A stretch of DNA of 64,000 nucleotides from contig NC_014219.1 of NCBI RefSeq assembly GCF_000093085.1, positions 682,001 through 746,000 of the forward strand, given 5' to 3'. Under the pieces are notes generated by a model. The model ran no database searches and was not told where the DNA came from. It worked only from the letters and a program-made list of their open reading frames with translations. Shown piece after piece: positions 1-8,643 of the stretch (positions within the stretch are counted from its first letter, which is position 1; the number at the start of each line of letters is the position of its first letter). The stretch comes from [Bacillus] selenitireducens MLS10 (GTDB lineage Bacteria; Bacillota; Bacilli; Bacillales; Salisediminibacteriaceae). A program made the position numbers and the translations under genes.

Positions 1-1
1 A

Positions 2-199
2 TCCGTTGAGGGCTACGGGTACATAGATCAAGGGAAGGGTGTATTGCAAAGCCTCATCTGCGATCTCGGAGACGGGTTCCTTTTCGTGTCAGCGGCACCG
101 ATACTCAATGATGTGTTTGTGACAAAAGAACGCCCAGCACCTCATCCTGATGATATCGTGCTGTTTGACTGGCAAATGGAGGAGGTATTCGATGATTGA
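2..199 (+). CDS. 3' end of an unrecognised protein (partial)
   Basis: An open frame enters from the left edge and stops with TGA at 197-199, giving 65 residues. The tail is mixed hydrophobic and acidic, with no motif I recognise and no membrane segment. It overlaps the start of the uracil-DNA glycosylase gene by 8 bases (GATGATTGA), an arrangement typical of translationally coupled operon partners. The upstream part of the gene is outside the window, so no function is assigned. Confidence 0.6.
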   Translation, partial: SVEGYGYIDQGKGVLQSLICDLGDGFLFVSAAPILNDVFVTKERPAPHPDDIVLFDWQMEEVFDD

Positions 200-884
200 G
201 CGGACGATGCTGCCGGAGCGATGGCAGGAGGCAGTCGGAGAAGAAGTGGATCAGCCCTACTTCAGGGAACTCGCCCGTTTCTTGTCGGAAGAATACAGGG
301 AGAACACCGTATTCCCGCCTGCGACGGACATATTCAATGCCTTTCAATGGACTGATTACCAAGAGGTAAAAGTCGTGATCCTCGGTCAGGATCCGTACCA
401 TGGTCCGAATCAGGCACACGGGATGAGCTTTTCTGTGCGTCCCGGTGTTCCGGTTCCGCCTTCGCTTCGCAATATGTATAAAGAGCTTGAAGCAGATCTC
501 GGCTGTCCGGCAGTGGATCACGGATATCTCGCGCCGTGGGCAGAGGAAGGGGTCCTGCTTTTGAACACCGTCCTGACGGTTCGGGAAGGGGAACCGAAGT
601 CGCATCAGAAACAGGGCTGGGAGCGGTTTACAAACCGGGTCATCGAATCGCTTAATGAGAAAGAGTCCCCCGTTGTGTTTATACTTTGGGGTGCCGACGC
701 ACGAAAAAAGGCGGCGATGATTGATCATCACCGCCACCTGATTCTTGAGGCACCGCACCCGAGTCCATTATCGGCGTACCGTGGGTTTTTCGGGAGCCGT
801 CCCTTTTCAGAGGCGAATGCGTTTTTAAAAAAGAATGGCCGGGGACCTGTCAACTGGTGTTTGCCTGATCAGCCGGACGGCTGA
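192..884 (+). CDS. ung: Uracil-DNA glycosylase (family 1)
   Basis: The 230-residue protein removes uracil from DNA in the first step of base excision repair. It carries the family-1 water-activating motif GQDPYHGP at about residues 65-72 (catalytic Asp in DPYH) and the DNA-intercalation loop HPSPLSAYRGFFG at about 189-201. Length matches Ung proteins. ATG 192 was chosen over an in-frame ATG 14 codons upstream because AGGAGG lies directly before it. The gene overlaps the preceding open frame by 8 bases and, tail to tail, the nei gene by 16 bases, so two DNA-repair glycosylases converge here. Confidence 0.97.
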   Translation: MIERTMLPERWQEAVGEEVDQPYFRELARFLSEEYRENTVFPPATDIFNAFQWTDYQEVKVVILGQDPYHGPNQAHGMSFSVRPGVPVPPSLRNMYKELEADLGCPAVDHGYLAPWAEEGVLLLNTVLTVREGEPKSHQKQGWERFTNRVIESLNEKESPVVFILWGADARKKAAMIDHHRHLILEAPHPSPLSAYRGFFGSRPFSEANAFLKKNGRGPVNWCLPDQPDG

Positions 885-1693
885 CAGACCGGACAGACAT
901 AGAGTCTCCGGCTTGCGACGGTGATCTTCTCGATCGCTGTCCGGCACTGGTAACAGGGCTCCATATGCCGGTTGAAGGCGAAGTGCCGGTAGTGGCTGCG
1001 GGGTTCCCCTGCGGCCTTTTTCGTCTGGACCCGTTCAGGGTCAAGGGTGAGGCCTTTCGTTTCGTAGGACCGTGTCATCATCAGTATCACGGCTTCGGCG
1101 AGGCGGATGAGCGCTGTGTCTGAGAGGTCTGCGGGGCGTTTCTTCGGATGGATGCCTGTGATGAAGAGAATCTCCGTCCGTAAATAGTTGCCGATCCCTG
1201 CGATGAAAGTCTGATCGAGGAGCAGGCCCCCGAGCTGCCGGTTGAAAAAGCGCTTGTCTGTCATCTGTCTGAGCAGATCGTTGACGGTAACCGGTTCACT
1301 CAGAATGTCGGGACCGGTTTTTTTGATGAAGGGGTGATCAGGAACTTCATCTGTCCTCAGCACGGCGATGTCGGACGCACTGTAGAGAAGCGCGGAACGA
1401 TCACCGGTATGAAGGGCGAGTCGCAGCTGCCGGTTGGTCTTCGGGTACGAATAGGACGGTTTGATGTACCATTTGCCGTAGAGCTGGTTGTGCGAGTAAA
1501 CCGAGTAGCCGTTGTCGAAATGGGTGAGGAGCGCTTTTCCTTTCGTCTGAACTCGATTGACAGTGGCGCGGGTTAAGATGTCCTCATAGTCTTTGAGCGG
1601 CGGGAGGCCAAAAAACACCTCGAGGAGCGGCTTATTGAGGACCGCATGTTCCACTTCGTCAGCGGCGAGCCTGATTTCAGGTCCTTCGGGCAT
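869..1693 (-). CDS. nei: Endonuclease VIII-like DNA glycosylase (Fpg/Nei family)
   Basis: The 274-residue protein begins MPEGPEIR, the Fpg/Nei start in which Pro2 is the Schiff-base nucleophile and Glu3 the catalytic acid. A conserved Lys lies in TKGKALL near residue 52. The C-terminus holds the zinc finger (CYQC near residue 243, CPVC near 268). It should excise oxidised bases and nick abasic sites. The MPEGPEIR variant and overall length fit Bacillus endonuclease VIII rather than MutM. A strong AAAGGAGG precedes the ATG. Its last 16 bases overlap ung on the other strand. Confidence 0.92.
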   Translation of the reverse strand: MPEGPEIRLAADEVEHAVLNKPLLEVFFGLPPLKDYEDILTRATVNRVQTKGKALLTHFDNGYSVYSHNQLYGKWYIKPSYSYPKTNRQLRLALHTGDRSALLYSASDIAVLRTDEVPDHPFIKKTGPDILSEPVTVNDLLRQMTDKRFFNRQLGGLLLDQTFIAGIGNYLRTEILFITGIHPKKRPADLSDTALIRLAEAVILMMTRSYETKGLTLDPERVQTKKAAGEPRSHYRHFAFNRHMEPCYQCRTAIEKITVASRRLYVCPVCQPSG

Positions 1694-1738
1694 GAGTGGG
1701 CACCTCCTTTCAAGTCAGAATGGTTAGTTGGGCATCAT

Positions 1739-2380
1739 TCAAGGGAGATCCAGGAGTGTCAGAACCGCAAAGAAATGGCTCACACTCGCAGCCAAAACGA
1801 ACAGATGCCAGACAGCGTGGTGATAGGTGAACCCGCGCCATACATAGAAAACGGCACCGAATGTGTACAACACGCCGCCGGTAAAGAGCAGGATCAGCCC
1901 CTCACGGCTGAGCGCACTGGAAATCGGCGTCCAGGCGAAAATAATGAGCCACCCCATGACCACATAGAGTAAAGTCGAGACCACGACAAACCGTTTTACA
2001 AAGAAGGCTTTAAAGACGATCCCGGCAATGGCGAGGAACCAGACGATGCCGAACAGCCACCAGCCGAGGGCGCCGTCAACAGCAACGAACAGAAACGGGG
2101 TGTATGTACCGGCAATGAAAAAATAGATCGAGGAATGATCAAGCACCTCAAACACATCCTTCACTTTCCCTTCAGGAAAGCTGTGCAGGAGTGTCGAAGA
2201 GGTATACATCAGCGTCATCGTGATGCCAAAAATGGTGAATCCGGTGATGTGCCAGGCGTTCCCGTACAGGCTCGCCGATACGATCAGGATGACGAGTGCG
2301 GCAATGCTTAAGAGCACGCCGATCCCGTGAATCAGCGCATTAACGATTTCTTCGCGTTTGGAAAATACATGTGTGCCCAT
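1739..2380 (-). CDS. Hemolysin III / TrhA-type membrane protein (PAQR superfamily)
   Basis: The 213-residue integral membrane protein has seven predicted helices. It shows the family's signature segments: NALIHGIG near the N-terminus, SSTLLHSF, DHSSIYFFIAGTYTP in the middle and YHHAVWHLFVL near the C-terminus. The conserved His and Asp residues are thought to coordinate a metal as in PAQR proteins. Bacterial homologues (YplQ/TrhA) influence membrane energetics or lipid homeostasis; haemolytic activity is not established. GGAAGGG precedes the ATG. It appears monocistronic. Confidence 0.9.
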   Translation of the reverse strand: MGTHVFSKREEIVNALIHGIGVLLSIAALVILIVSASLYGNAWHITGFTIFGITMTLMYTSSTLLHSFPEGKVKDVFEVLDHSSIYFFIAGTYTPFLFVAVDGALGWWLFGIVWFLAIAGIVFKAFFVKRFVVVSTLLYVVMGWLIIFAWTPISSALSREGLILLFTGGVLYTFGAVFYVWRGFTYHHAVWHLFVLAASVSHFFAVLTLLDLP

Positions 2381-2578
2381 GGTGACGTCCCTTCCTGTAT
2401 AAATCTTATTTCTGTGTGAATTTTAACACAAGTACTGAATGAGTAAAACCAGAAAGCACTGCTGCCGGCGTAGCCGGTTCTGAATCGAGTGCCTGCATTT
2501 CCCAGGGTGTGCAAGTAATCATTTATCTCCGGACAGTTTGAGATGCAAATACAGTTTCCAGAGGAGACGGATCATAAA

Positions 2579-2587
2579 TGTTATAAT
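2579..2587 (+). promoter_or_regulatory. Extended -10 promoter
   Basis: TGTTATAAT is a perfect extended -10 (TGn plus TATAAT at 2582-2587), 35 bases before the methyltransferase ATG. No good -35 hexamer is seen 17 bases upstream, as is usual for extended -10 promoters. Confidence 0.5.
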
Positions 2588-2621
2588 TCGGGAATAGAGT
2601 AAAAAAGGGAGGCGAACCGCG

Positions 2622-3242
2622 ATGAGTCAACAAACGGAACGAGTCCGCAGACGCTATAACCGGAATGCAGCAATCTATGATCTGATCGACCGCTCGATCA
2701 GTGGCAAACAGAGGAGGGAACTGCTTCAATATGCACGGGGGGAGATCCTCGAGGTCGGTGTCGGAACAGGGGCGAATTTGCCCTATTATCCGAAAGGGGT
2801 CCGGGTAACAGGTATTGACCTCAGTCCGGGGATGCTGAAGAAGGCGAAAGAACGAATGGTGACACTTGCCGGTGATACCGATATTCATTTAGAAGAGATG
2901 GACGTGGAAGAGCTCCCTTTTGCCGACAAGACGTTCGACACGATCGTGACAAGCTGTGTCTACTGTTCCGTCCCGGATCCTGTCAAAGGAATGAAGGAAA
3001 TGCGGAGGGTTTTGAAGGATGACGGAGAGATACTGATGCTTGAGCACATGCGAAGTGAGAACCCTGTAATCGGTTTTGGAATGGATCTCGTAAATCCTGT
3101 TGTCAGAAGGCTCTGGGGAGCGAACATTAACCGCGATACGATGGGGAATCTCGAAGCTGCAGGACTTGACGTAAGAGCGGAGGTCAGAGTAATGGGAACG
3201 ATTATGCGAAGACTGACTGTCAGAAAAGCCGGTACGTCCTGA
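2622..3242 (+). CDS. Class I SAM-dependent methyltransferase
   Basis: The 206-residue protein has the Rossmann methyltransferase motifs: motif I as LEVGVGTGANLP near residue 42, the acidic residue after strand 2 (VTGIDLSPGML, near 62), motif IV region (DTIVTSCVYCSVPD) and LMLEHMRSE. It resembles the UbiE/PhpB-like methyltransferases of Bacillaceae. The substrate cannot be deduced. GGGAGG precedes the ATG. An extended -10 promoter lies just upstream and a bidirectional terminator follows, so it is probably a single-gene unit. Confidence 0.85.
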   Translation: MSQQTERVRRRYNRNAAIYDLIDRSISGKQRRELLQYARGEILEVGVGTGANLPYYPKGVRVTGIDLSPGMLKKAKERMVTLAGDTDIHLEEMDVEELPFADKTFDTIVTSCVYCSVPDPVKGMKEMRRVLKDDGEILMLEHMRSENPVIGFGMDLVNPVVRRLWGANINRDTMGNLEAAGLDVRAEVRVMGTIMRRLTVRKAGTS

Positions 3243-3251
3243 GATACAAAA

Positions 3252-3280
3252 AAACAGGCCTGGGATGCCCAGGCCTGTTT
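3252..3280. terminator. Bidirectional intrinsic terminator
   Basis: A 13-bp perfect stem (3252-3264 with 3268-3280) has a 3-base loop, an A-run on the left and T's on the right. It can terminate the methyltransferase gene (plus) and the DUF2922 gene (minus). Confidence 0.9.
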
Positions 3281-3295
3281 GCTGTAACGGATTCG

Positions 3296-3514
3296 TTAAC
3301 CGATGTCGATCACGTCGACGTGACGCTCGACGAGTCGTGCGCTGCGTTTTTCCACGGGCTGACCGGATGAAGTCATGAACACACCCTCGGCAATGATTGC
3401 ATCCATCGCCCCAATAACGTCTTCCACTTCCACCGGCTCAATGGGAAAATCGATGTTCAGGGTCATGGAGCCGCCTTCTTCTGTTCTGAATCCGAGCTGG
3501 AGTTGCTTAGCCAT
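3296..3514 (-). CDS. DUF2922 family small protein
   Basis: This 72-residue protein starts MAKQLQLGFRTEEGG, followed by LNIDFPIEPV, a variable middle and VERHVDVIDIG. This is the layout of DUF2922, a small Bacillota-specific family of unknown function. AGGAGG-type spacing (AAGGAGGTTTTATAC) precedes the ATG. It lies directly downstream of the DUF1659 gene on the same strand, the usual pairing for these two families, so both are probably co-transcribed. Confidence 0.85.
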   Translation of the reverse strand: MAKQLQLGFRTEEGGSMTLNIDFPIEPVEVEDVIGAMDAIIAEGVFMTSSGQPVEKRSARLVERHVDVIDIG

Positions 3515-3570
3515 GTATAAAACCTCCTTCAGTTTTCAACACCTGTTACGTGTCGGGACTTGCCCGTGCC

Positions 3571-3783
3571 TTACTGTTCGAGCTGATACGTGTTGTTTCG
3601 GTTCAGGTCAATCAGTGGCCGGGTCTGCAGTCCTGCAATGGCCTGGGCAACATTCGCGAGAGCCGCGTTTGATGCACCTGTGTCGACATTGTTGAAATGC
3701 CTCACACTTGAAACCGCCTGTCCAAATTCATCTTCCCCATCATAAAACGTTAACGATAACCGCGTGTTTGTCATGTCAGCCAT
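3571..3783 (-). CDS. DUF1659 family small protein
   Basis: About 70 residues starting MADMTNTRLSLTFYDGEDEFGQ, followed by a segment on the average behaviour of small residues (DTGASNAALANVAQAIAGLQ) and ending NNTYQLEQ. This matches DUF1659, a short Bacillota family of unknown function. Upstream GTG 3792 and ATG 3789 are also in frame, but GGGAGG sits 8-9 bases before ATG 3783. It precedes the DUF2922 gene by 56 bases. Confidence 0.85.
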   Translation of the reverse strand: MADMTNTRLSLTFYDGEDEFGQAVSSVRHFNNVDTGASNAALANVAQAIAGLQTRPLIDLNRNNTYQLEQ

Positions 3784-3838
3784 CGTCATCACCTCCCTTT
3801 CGCCGAATAAGTACCGGCTGTGAGTATAGGAAGGGGGG

Positions 3839-4996
3839 TTAATTTAAGGGCCAGGTGAGGATGGCCAGGGTGGCATCATCAGGGTCACCGCTGGCAAGAG
3901 GAAAGGCGTTACGCACATGACGGATCAGCGCTTTTGGATCATGCATCAGGTGTAAGGAGGACAGAACAGCTTCTTCCACGAGGCGGTCATTGTCGATGAA
4001 GGCATCCTGGTCTTCATAGAGGCCATCCGTATAAAGAAACAGCCCGTCGCATTGTTGCTGTCGATAGGAGTGGACGACTGCTTTAAAATCCGTGCGGATC
4101 CCAATCGGATGCGTGTCGGGCCCGATGGCTTCGAGCTCGCCGTTTTTGATCAGGTAGGGGGACGGATTCCCTGCATTGGCGATTTTCAGGATATTCTGTT
4201 CAAGGTCCATGGTCGCACAGACGGCCGTTGCGAATTTGATATCCCCTGAACGGTCATTGAATTTACAGAGGTGGCTGTTCAATTCAAAGAGGATCTGATC
4301 CGGTTCTCTGACCCGGTTCGCAAGACCGGTTAACAGGGAACGGAGATACATGGCAATCATGGCTGAGTGAAAGCCGTGGCCACTGATATCAAGGAGAAAC
4401 AGTACCTTAAAGACCGGTGAGACGTGGTGGTAGTCAAGGAGGTCACCACTTAATATAAAAGAAGGGTGATACAGATAATTGAACTGAACGGGTTCTTCAT
4501 TGGTTTCTTTTGGCATCAGTTCGATCATCATGTTCTGGACCTGCTGGATCTGTTTGATGCTTTCTTCATTCGAGCGCGACAGACTGCGGGTCTTTTCGTA
4601 TTGAGTCAGGGCACGTTCAAGAATCCGATTGATCTGTTCAGGATGAGCATCAGTTGCAATGAGAAAGTTGGCACCGGCATCCATGTAATCGACATAAGCA
4701 TCGAATGAAAAACAATCAGCGTACAGAAGAATCGGAACAAGGGCATGCAAACGACGAAGTTCCCGGGTCAGGTCAATGAGTGCTTCTTGTTCATCACCAT
4801 GAACAATGATCAGTGAAAGCGCCGGGTAGGCAAGCATATGAAAGGACGTGTCGTCACGGTCGACCACAATCAGATGCCCAAACAAGCGGAGCTCTCTGGC
4901 AAGGGTCTCAGGCGGTTGTCCAATGACGGCGATCTGCCTGTTGTGCAAAGGCTTGCTGAACGCGGGCGGGTTGATGTTCATACCATCAATTCCCAT
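3839..4996 (-). CDS. PP2C-type (SpoIIE) serine phosphatase with degenerate receiver domain
   Basis: About 385 residues. Residues 10-125 have receiver-domain periodicity, but the phospho-acceptor position reads LIIVHGDE (no Asp) and the N-terminal acidic pair is missing, so it is a pseudo-receiver. A short coiled linker follows, then a SpoIIE/RsbU-type PP2C domain with SGDLLDYH, the metal-binding FLLDISGHG, LYTDGLYE and the final DDATLAIL, all intact. It should dephosphorylate the adjacent STAS protein. An in-frame extension of 70 codons upstream overlaps the STAS gene and is a shadow. ATG 4996 overlaps the STAS stop by 11 bases, implying translational coupling. Confidence 0.88.
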   Translation of the reverse strand: MGIDGMNINPPAFSKPLHNRQIAVIGQPPETLARELRLFGHLIVVDRDDTSFHMLAYPALSLIIVHGDEQEALIDLTRELRRLHALVPILLYADCFSFDAYVDYMDAGANFLIATDAHPEQINRILERALTQYEKTRSLSRSNEESIKQIQQVQNMMIELMPKETNEEPVQFNYLYHPSFILSGDLLDYHHVSPVFKVLFLLDISGHGFHSAMIAMYLRSLLTGLANRVREPDQILFELNSHLCKFNDRSGDIKFATAVCATMDLEQNILKIANAGNPSPYLIKNGELEAIGPDTHPIGIRTDFKAVVHSYRQQQCDGLFLYTDGLYEDQDAFIDNDRLVEEAVLSSLHLMHDPKALIRHVRNAFPLASGDPDDATLAILTWPLN

Positions 4997-5378
4997 TAGA
5001 AGTCTGAGACTTGCAGATGGCCGTAATGCAGCTGTCGCGCGTGTCAAATACAGGGAAAATCTGATCGAACTTGGCGATGGTAAAGAGCCGTTTGATAAAG
5101 GGGCTTGCGGTAACAAAACCGATCTCTTTATCAGGCAGGGCTTTTTTGATACTGAGCAGCATACCGAAGCCGGAGCTGTCGAGAAATTTGACATCGGATA
5201 AATCAAAACAGATGCAGGACTTCTGGAACTCTTCTTGGAGAAGGTTCGTTTTCAATTCGTTGATGTACTGATAGACGACGCTGCCTTTGAGAACGATCAC
5301 ATCCGTTTGCCGTTCGATGTCATGGTGAAAAGAAGGCGGCTCGGGATTTCCTTTGGAGGTTTGAAATGGCGTGGTCAT
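4986..5378 (-). CDS. STAS-domain anti-anti-sigma factor (RsbV/SpoIIAA-like)
   Basis: The 130-residue protein has a STAS fold after about 25 extra N-terminal residues. The phosphorylatable serine lies in the FLDSSGFGML loop near residue 68. In RsbV-type systems the dephosphorylated form binds the kinase and releases the kinase's target; phosphorylation inactivates it. It lies between its predicted kinase (5 bases upstream) and its predicted phosphatase (overlapping), which is the complete partner-switch set. The C-terminal TSNGN is where the phosphatase gene begins. Confidence 0.9.
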   Translation of the reverse strand: MTTPFQTSKGNPEPPSFHHDIERQTDVIVLKGSVVYQYINELKTNLLQEEFQKSCICFDLSDVKFLDSSGFGMLLSIKKALPDKEIGFVTASPFIKRLFTIAKFDQIFPVFDTRDSCITAICKSQTSNGN

Positions 5379-5383
5379 AACGG

Positions 5384-5806
5384 TCAGATCACCTTTCTCA
5401 TGATTAATTTTTGTTTGAATATACTGGCGTCCTCAATTGGCTGAACGTAAACGTCATCCATCAGCGACTGGATGAAAAAGAGTCCACGTCCGGATTCATG
5501 GAGATTGAGGTTGGCTTCATCGAGGCGCTGTGAAGCCTCATCAAGGGTACCGGGATCGAGGTTTCCGGCGGGGTCCGAAACGGTGATGAGCAGGTCGCTT
5601 CCGGCCATTTCGATGGTAACTCTGATGGGTTTATCTGTGATACCCTGATCGAGGCAGGCTTCGTACGCGTTTATCACAGCTTCATGAATGACGAGGGTCA
5701 GGGTGCCGTCGTCTGGAATCTGCATGTCTGTCAGGGCGGAAGAGGCCTGGGTAATCAGTTCATGAATCCTGACAGGGTCTGCGTTTGCTTCGAACGAATG
5801 AAGCAT
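5384..5806 (-). CDS. RsbW-like serine-protein kinase / anti-sigma regulatory factor
   Basis: About 140 residues with a GHKL ATPase fold: N box LVIHEAVINAYEAC near residue 41, G1 box VSDPAGNLD near 78 and G2 box ESGRGLFFIQSLMD near 104. It should phosphorylate the adjacent STAS protein and bind a target such as a sigma factor or another regulator. No sigma factor gene is adjacent. ATG 5806 overlaps the transducer gene's stop (TGATG); GTG 5809 is an alternative start. AAGGTGAT supplies the ribosome site. Confidence 0.88.
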   Translation of the reverse strand: MLHSFEANADPVRIHELITQASSALTDMQIPDDGTLTLVIHEAVINAYEACLDQGITDKPIRVTIEMAGSDLLITVSDPAGNLDPGTLDEASQRLDEANLNLHESGRGLFFIQSLMDDVYVQPIEDASIFKQKLIMRKVI

Positions 5807-7149
5807 CACATCACCTTCACTTCAAATTGATCGGCTGCTTTACCGACGGATTTAAAGCGTTCGTTCAGTCGTGTAATGCCGTCTGATGTCTGATCCACAA
5901 AATCCGCCTGTTCCTGTGCGGCGGCGCTGACTTCTTCTGACGCGGCGGCGTTATGCTGCAGGAGTTCACTGATTTGGGTCATGGCATCGTTGACGTTCCG
6001 GGAGTTGTCTTTGATGCTGTTTAACGTTTGCTTCAGGAGCGTGACGGCGTTCTCCGTTTCCTCCGTCGAGGCAACGATCTCTTTCAGGGAATCCCCGCCT
6101 TTACGGATGATTGTGACCTGTTTTTCGACGGTTTCAAGATTCGTCTCCATCGATCTTACCGTGATCTCCGTCTCGGACTGAATATCCTGAATGAGCGAGA
6201 AGATTTTGCCTGATGAGGTGTGAGACTGCTCGGCAAGTTTTCGCACTTCGTCGGCTACCACGGCGAAACCTTTACCGTGTTCACCTGCTCTTGCCGCTTC
6301 TATGGCCGCATTCAATGCAAGGAGATTCGTCTGTTCGGAGATGTCGGAAATGATATGGACGATGTCGCCGATCTCGTTTGAGCGTCTGTTCAGGTTTTGG
6401 ATCGCATCTGTGGCAAATTCCACGGTCTCCGTCAGGGAACCGAGATGCTGAATGGCTTCGTTAATCGCTTCATTGCCCTCTTTGGAAGACGAAGTGGAAC
6501 GTGAGGCAGCATCGAGCGTAAGGGCGACCTGATCGTTGCCTTCTGCAATGTCAGCCAGCGTTTCTTCCATCATCTCCCGGACATGCCGCCCCTTTTCGGA
6601 CTGCTCCTGGTTCGCCTGGACGATGTCGTCGATGGCTTGTGTGACGTTAGCCGCCGCTTCTTTGGCACCGCCTGAGATCTCTTCGAGTTCGTCGGACTGT
6701 TTGGTCACTTCCTGAGACTGATTCTGTACTTCACCGACAATGTTCCGTAATGAGTGAATAAAGTCATTTAAATATCGGGCGAGTAAGCCTATTTCGTCTT
6801 TTGATTCGATTTTGATGTCTTTCGTCAGGGAAATACGGCCGTTTTCTTTCATGGCTTCGAGCTGATTTGTCATCTCGGTCATCGGTCTGACGATGAAACG
6901 GCGAATCCCGAAGAGGACGACCGAGATCATGATAACCAGGTTCACAATGGTTTGGAAATAGGTGTTTAGCAGGGTTGCAGCCTGATCACCGACAAGATCG
7001 GGGATGCCTGAACTGAAAATCAGGAACTGCACATAGGCAATGGGTGCGCCCATAATGAGGGTAAACACGGTGGCTGCGATAATCAGGGCTGCCATTTTTC
7101 TCCGAAGAGACCATTTCATACGAGAGGATTGAGGATGAACGTCTGACAT
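5806..7149 (-). CDS. Methyl-accepting chemotaxis-like transducer with almost no sensory ectodomain
   Basis: About 447 residues: TM1 near 18-42, a short external loop of about 25-30 residues, TM2 near 70-95, a HAMP domain, then a cytoplasmic signalling domain with the hairpin tip [18 protein letters not shown]. No ligand-binding Cache or 4HB domain fits in the loop, so signals probably come from the membrane, HAMP or cytoplasm. ATG 7149 is preferred over an upstream ATG because AAGGAG lies 11 bases before it. It heads an operon with kinase, STAS and PP2C genes rather than Che genes. Confidence 0.9.
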   Translation of the reverse strand: MSDVHPQSSRMKWSLRRKMAALIIAATVFTLIMGAPIAYVQFLIFSSGIPDLVGDQAATLLNTYFQTIVNLVIMISVVLFGIRRFIVRPMTEMTNQLEAMKENGRISLTKDIKIESKDEIGLLARYLNDFIHSLRNIVGEVQNQSQEVTKQSDELEEISGGAKEAAANVTQAIDDIVQANQEQSEKGRHVREMMEETLADIAEGNDQVALTLDAASRSTSSSKEGNEAINEAIQHLGSLTETVEFATDAIQNLNRRSNEIGDIVHIISDISEQTNLLALNAAIEAARAGEHGKGFAVVADEVRKLAEQSHTSSGKIFSLIQDIQSETEITVRSMETNLETVEKQVTIIRKGGDSLKEIVASTEETENAVTLLKQTLNSIKDNSRNVNDAMTQISELLQHNAAASEEVSAAAQEQADFVDQTSDGITRLNERFKSVGKAADQFEVKVM

Positions 7150-7249
7150 AAATAAAACAACTCCTTGCATTCGATTTAATAGGGTGGGTGTCATGCTGAT
7201 CTTGAGTGAAAATCAAAAATGAAAAAGTGTGTAAATAATTGCTAAGTTT

Positions 7250-7258
7250 ATTGTAGCA
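7250..7258 (-). promoter_or_regulatory. Extended -10 promoter of the transducer operon
   Basis: On the minus strand TGCTACAAT (TGn plus TACAAT at 7255-7250) lies about 100 bases upstream of the transducer ATG. The -35 region is weak. Confidence 0.45.
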
Positions 7259-7357
7259 TAAGGGGGTCACATGGCACAGATTGATTTGTGGCAAATGTAT
7301 TTATTTTTCATTCGGGAAAGCATGCAGGGGTTGACTGGCAGACCATGCATATGAAAA

Positions 7358-7391
7358 AACAGGCGACTCTTCAGCTGAAGAGTCGCCTGTT
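7358..7391 (-). terminator. Intrinsic terminator of the psrBC-like operon
   Basis: A long palindrome (AACAGGCGACTCTTCA paired with its complement, centred between 7374 and 7375) is followed on the minus strand by a T-run (plus-strand A's 7354-7359), just beyond the NrfD-like gene. A second small inverted repeat (TGTGTAT / ATACACA, 7394-7415) lies between it and the stop codon. Confidence 0.88.
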
Positions 7392-7421
7392 ATGTGTATA
7401 TAGGGGGATACACATCGGTGA

Positions 7422-8630
7422 TTAACTTGCTTTTTTCTCTTGGTCAGCATCCTCCGTTTTTTCAAAACGGGCGACGCTTCTTGTAATGATGAAGTAAAAC
7501 GCGGTTACGAGTCCGACACCGCCGATGACCATGCTCAGTTCCAAAAAGGTCGGCATATAGCTCATGATATACACCGGAGTGGATGCATCCGGCTGAAGAA
7601 GGACCGTTTGTCCTGCCGTTACGAGATTGTGTCTAGCAAACATCATGCCGAGAAGGGCCATGAATGCCGCGCCGAGTAAGAGATTCGGTGAGCGCGGGAA
7701 AAGCAGGACGATGGCGAGCGGAAGAAGAAGGCCGACACCAAGCTCAAAGACCCAGAAGCTGATGGCGAGATCGCCGAAGAGCAGGTTCATCGTGGCCTCA
7801 TAGCGTTCCGGATACTGTCCGATAAATCCGCTGACGAGATTCCAAACGGTCATGATCCCGACGACGATGATGAACAGAACAAGCAGTTTACTCATATAAG
7901 GAACGATCTCTTCACGGCTTTTCTGACTGTGGAAATAATAGAGCACCATCAGGGCCGCCGCACCGGTCAGTAAGGCTGTAAAGATAAACAGAATCGGTAA
8001 ATAAGGCGCTGTCCAGTAGGCGCGGCCCGGCATCGTACCGAATACGGCACCGAGGTTACTTGACGCGACGATCCCGGTCGTAATTGCGAGAAACGATGTG
8101 ATCTTAAGTGCAGATGGCCGCTTACGCAGATAAAAGACCACTTCGAGAATCAAAAACAGGAGATAAATCCCGTAGAGGAACCCCATCCAGATAAAGGCGG
8201 ACTGAAAGTTCGGTGACAGCACTGCATAGACTGCGAGGTTCATTGGGTATTTCAGTTCAAAGAACAAAACGGAAAAGGCAGTCAGCATAAATGAGATCGC
8301 AAGGACGATCGGCTTGATGCCCATGCTTTCAAATTCTGCCGTATTGGTAAACTTCGTATCACCGAAGACGAGCTTTAAGATCCAGTCACGGTGACCGAGT
8401 GTCGACAGCATACAGATTCCGGTACAGCCGACGGCGAAAAAGACATAGGCGGAAATCAGAATCCCCCAGGAAAACTCATCGGTTGTTCCCCAGGCGTCAT
8501 GCCCCTGCAGAAGAGTGACGACAGCCCCATATGCAAAGAGGGCGATGAGTACGCCGGTAATGGCGGTGAGGGCAATACGGAATGCCGGGTTCTGGCTGGT
8601 GGTTGAGTTTTTATTGATCATTTCTCCCAT
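7422..8630 (-). CDS. psrC: NrfD/PsrC-type membrane quinol-interacting subunit
   Basis: The 402-residue protein has eight to ten hydrophobic segments, for example near 15-40, 50-80, 105-130 and 145-170. It has the NrfD-family pattern of a membrane anchor that exchanges electrons with menaquinone. AAAGGAGGG lies 7 bases before the ATG. The ferredoxin-like gene ends 13 bases upstream, so the pair forms the electron-transfer and membrane modules of a Psr/Phs/Ttr-type oxidoreductase. No molybdopterin catalytic subunit is in the window, so the substrate (polysulfide, thiosulfate, tetrathionate or other) is open. The symbol denotes family resemblance only. Confidence 0.82.
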   Translation of the reverse strand: MGEMINKNSTTSQNPAFRIALTAITGVLIALFAYGAVVTLLQGHDAWGTTDEFSWGILISAYVFFAVGCTGICMLSTLGHRDWILKLVFGDTKFTNTAEFESMGIKPIVLAISFMLTAFSVLFFELKYPMNLAVYAVLSPNFQSAFIWMGFLYGIYLLFLILEVVFYLRKRPSALKITSFLAITTGIVASSNLGAVFGTMPGRAYWTAPYLPILFIFTALLTGAAALMVLYYFHSQKSREEIVPYMSKLLVLFIIVVGIMTVWNLVSGFIGQYPERYEATMNLLFGDLAISFWVFELGVGLLLPLAIVLLFPRSPNLLLGAAFMALLGMMFARHNLVTAGQTVLLQPDASTPVYIMSYMPTFLELSMVIGGVGLVTAFYFIITRSVARFEKTEDADQEKKAS

Positions 8631-8643
8631 GGTGATCCCTCCT

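Noticed and set aside
871-882. AGCCG-GA-CGGCT hairpin between ung and nei ends as a terminator
   Set aside because: The stem is only 5 bp, inside both coding ends, with no T-run.
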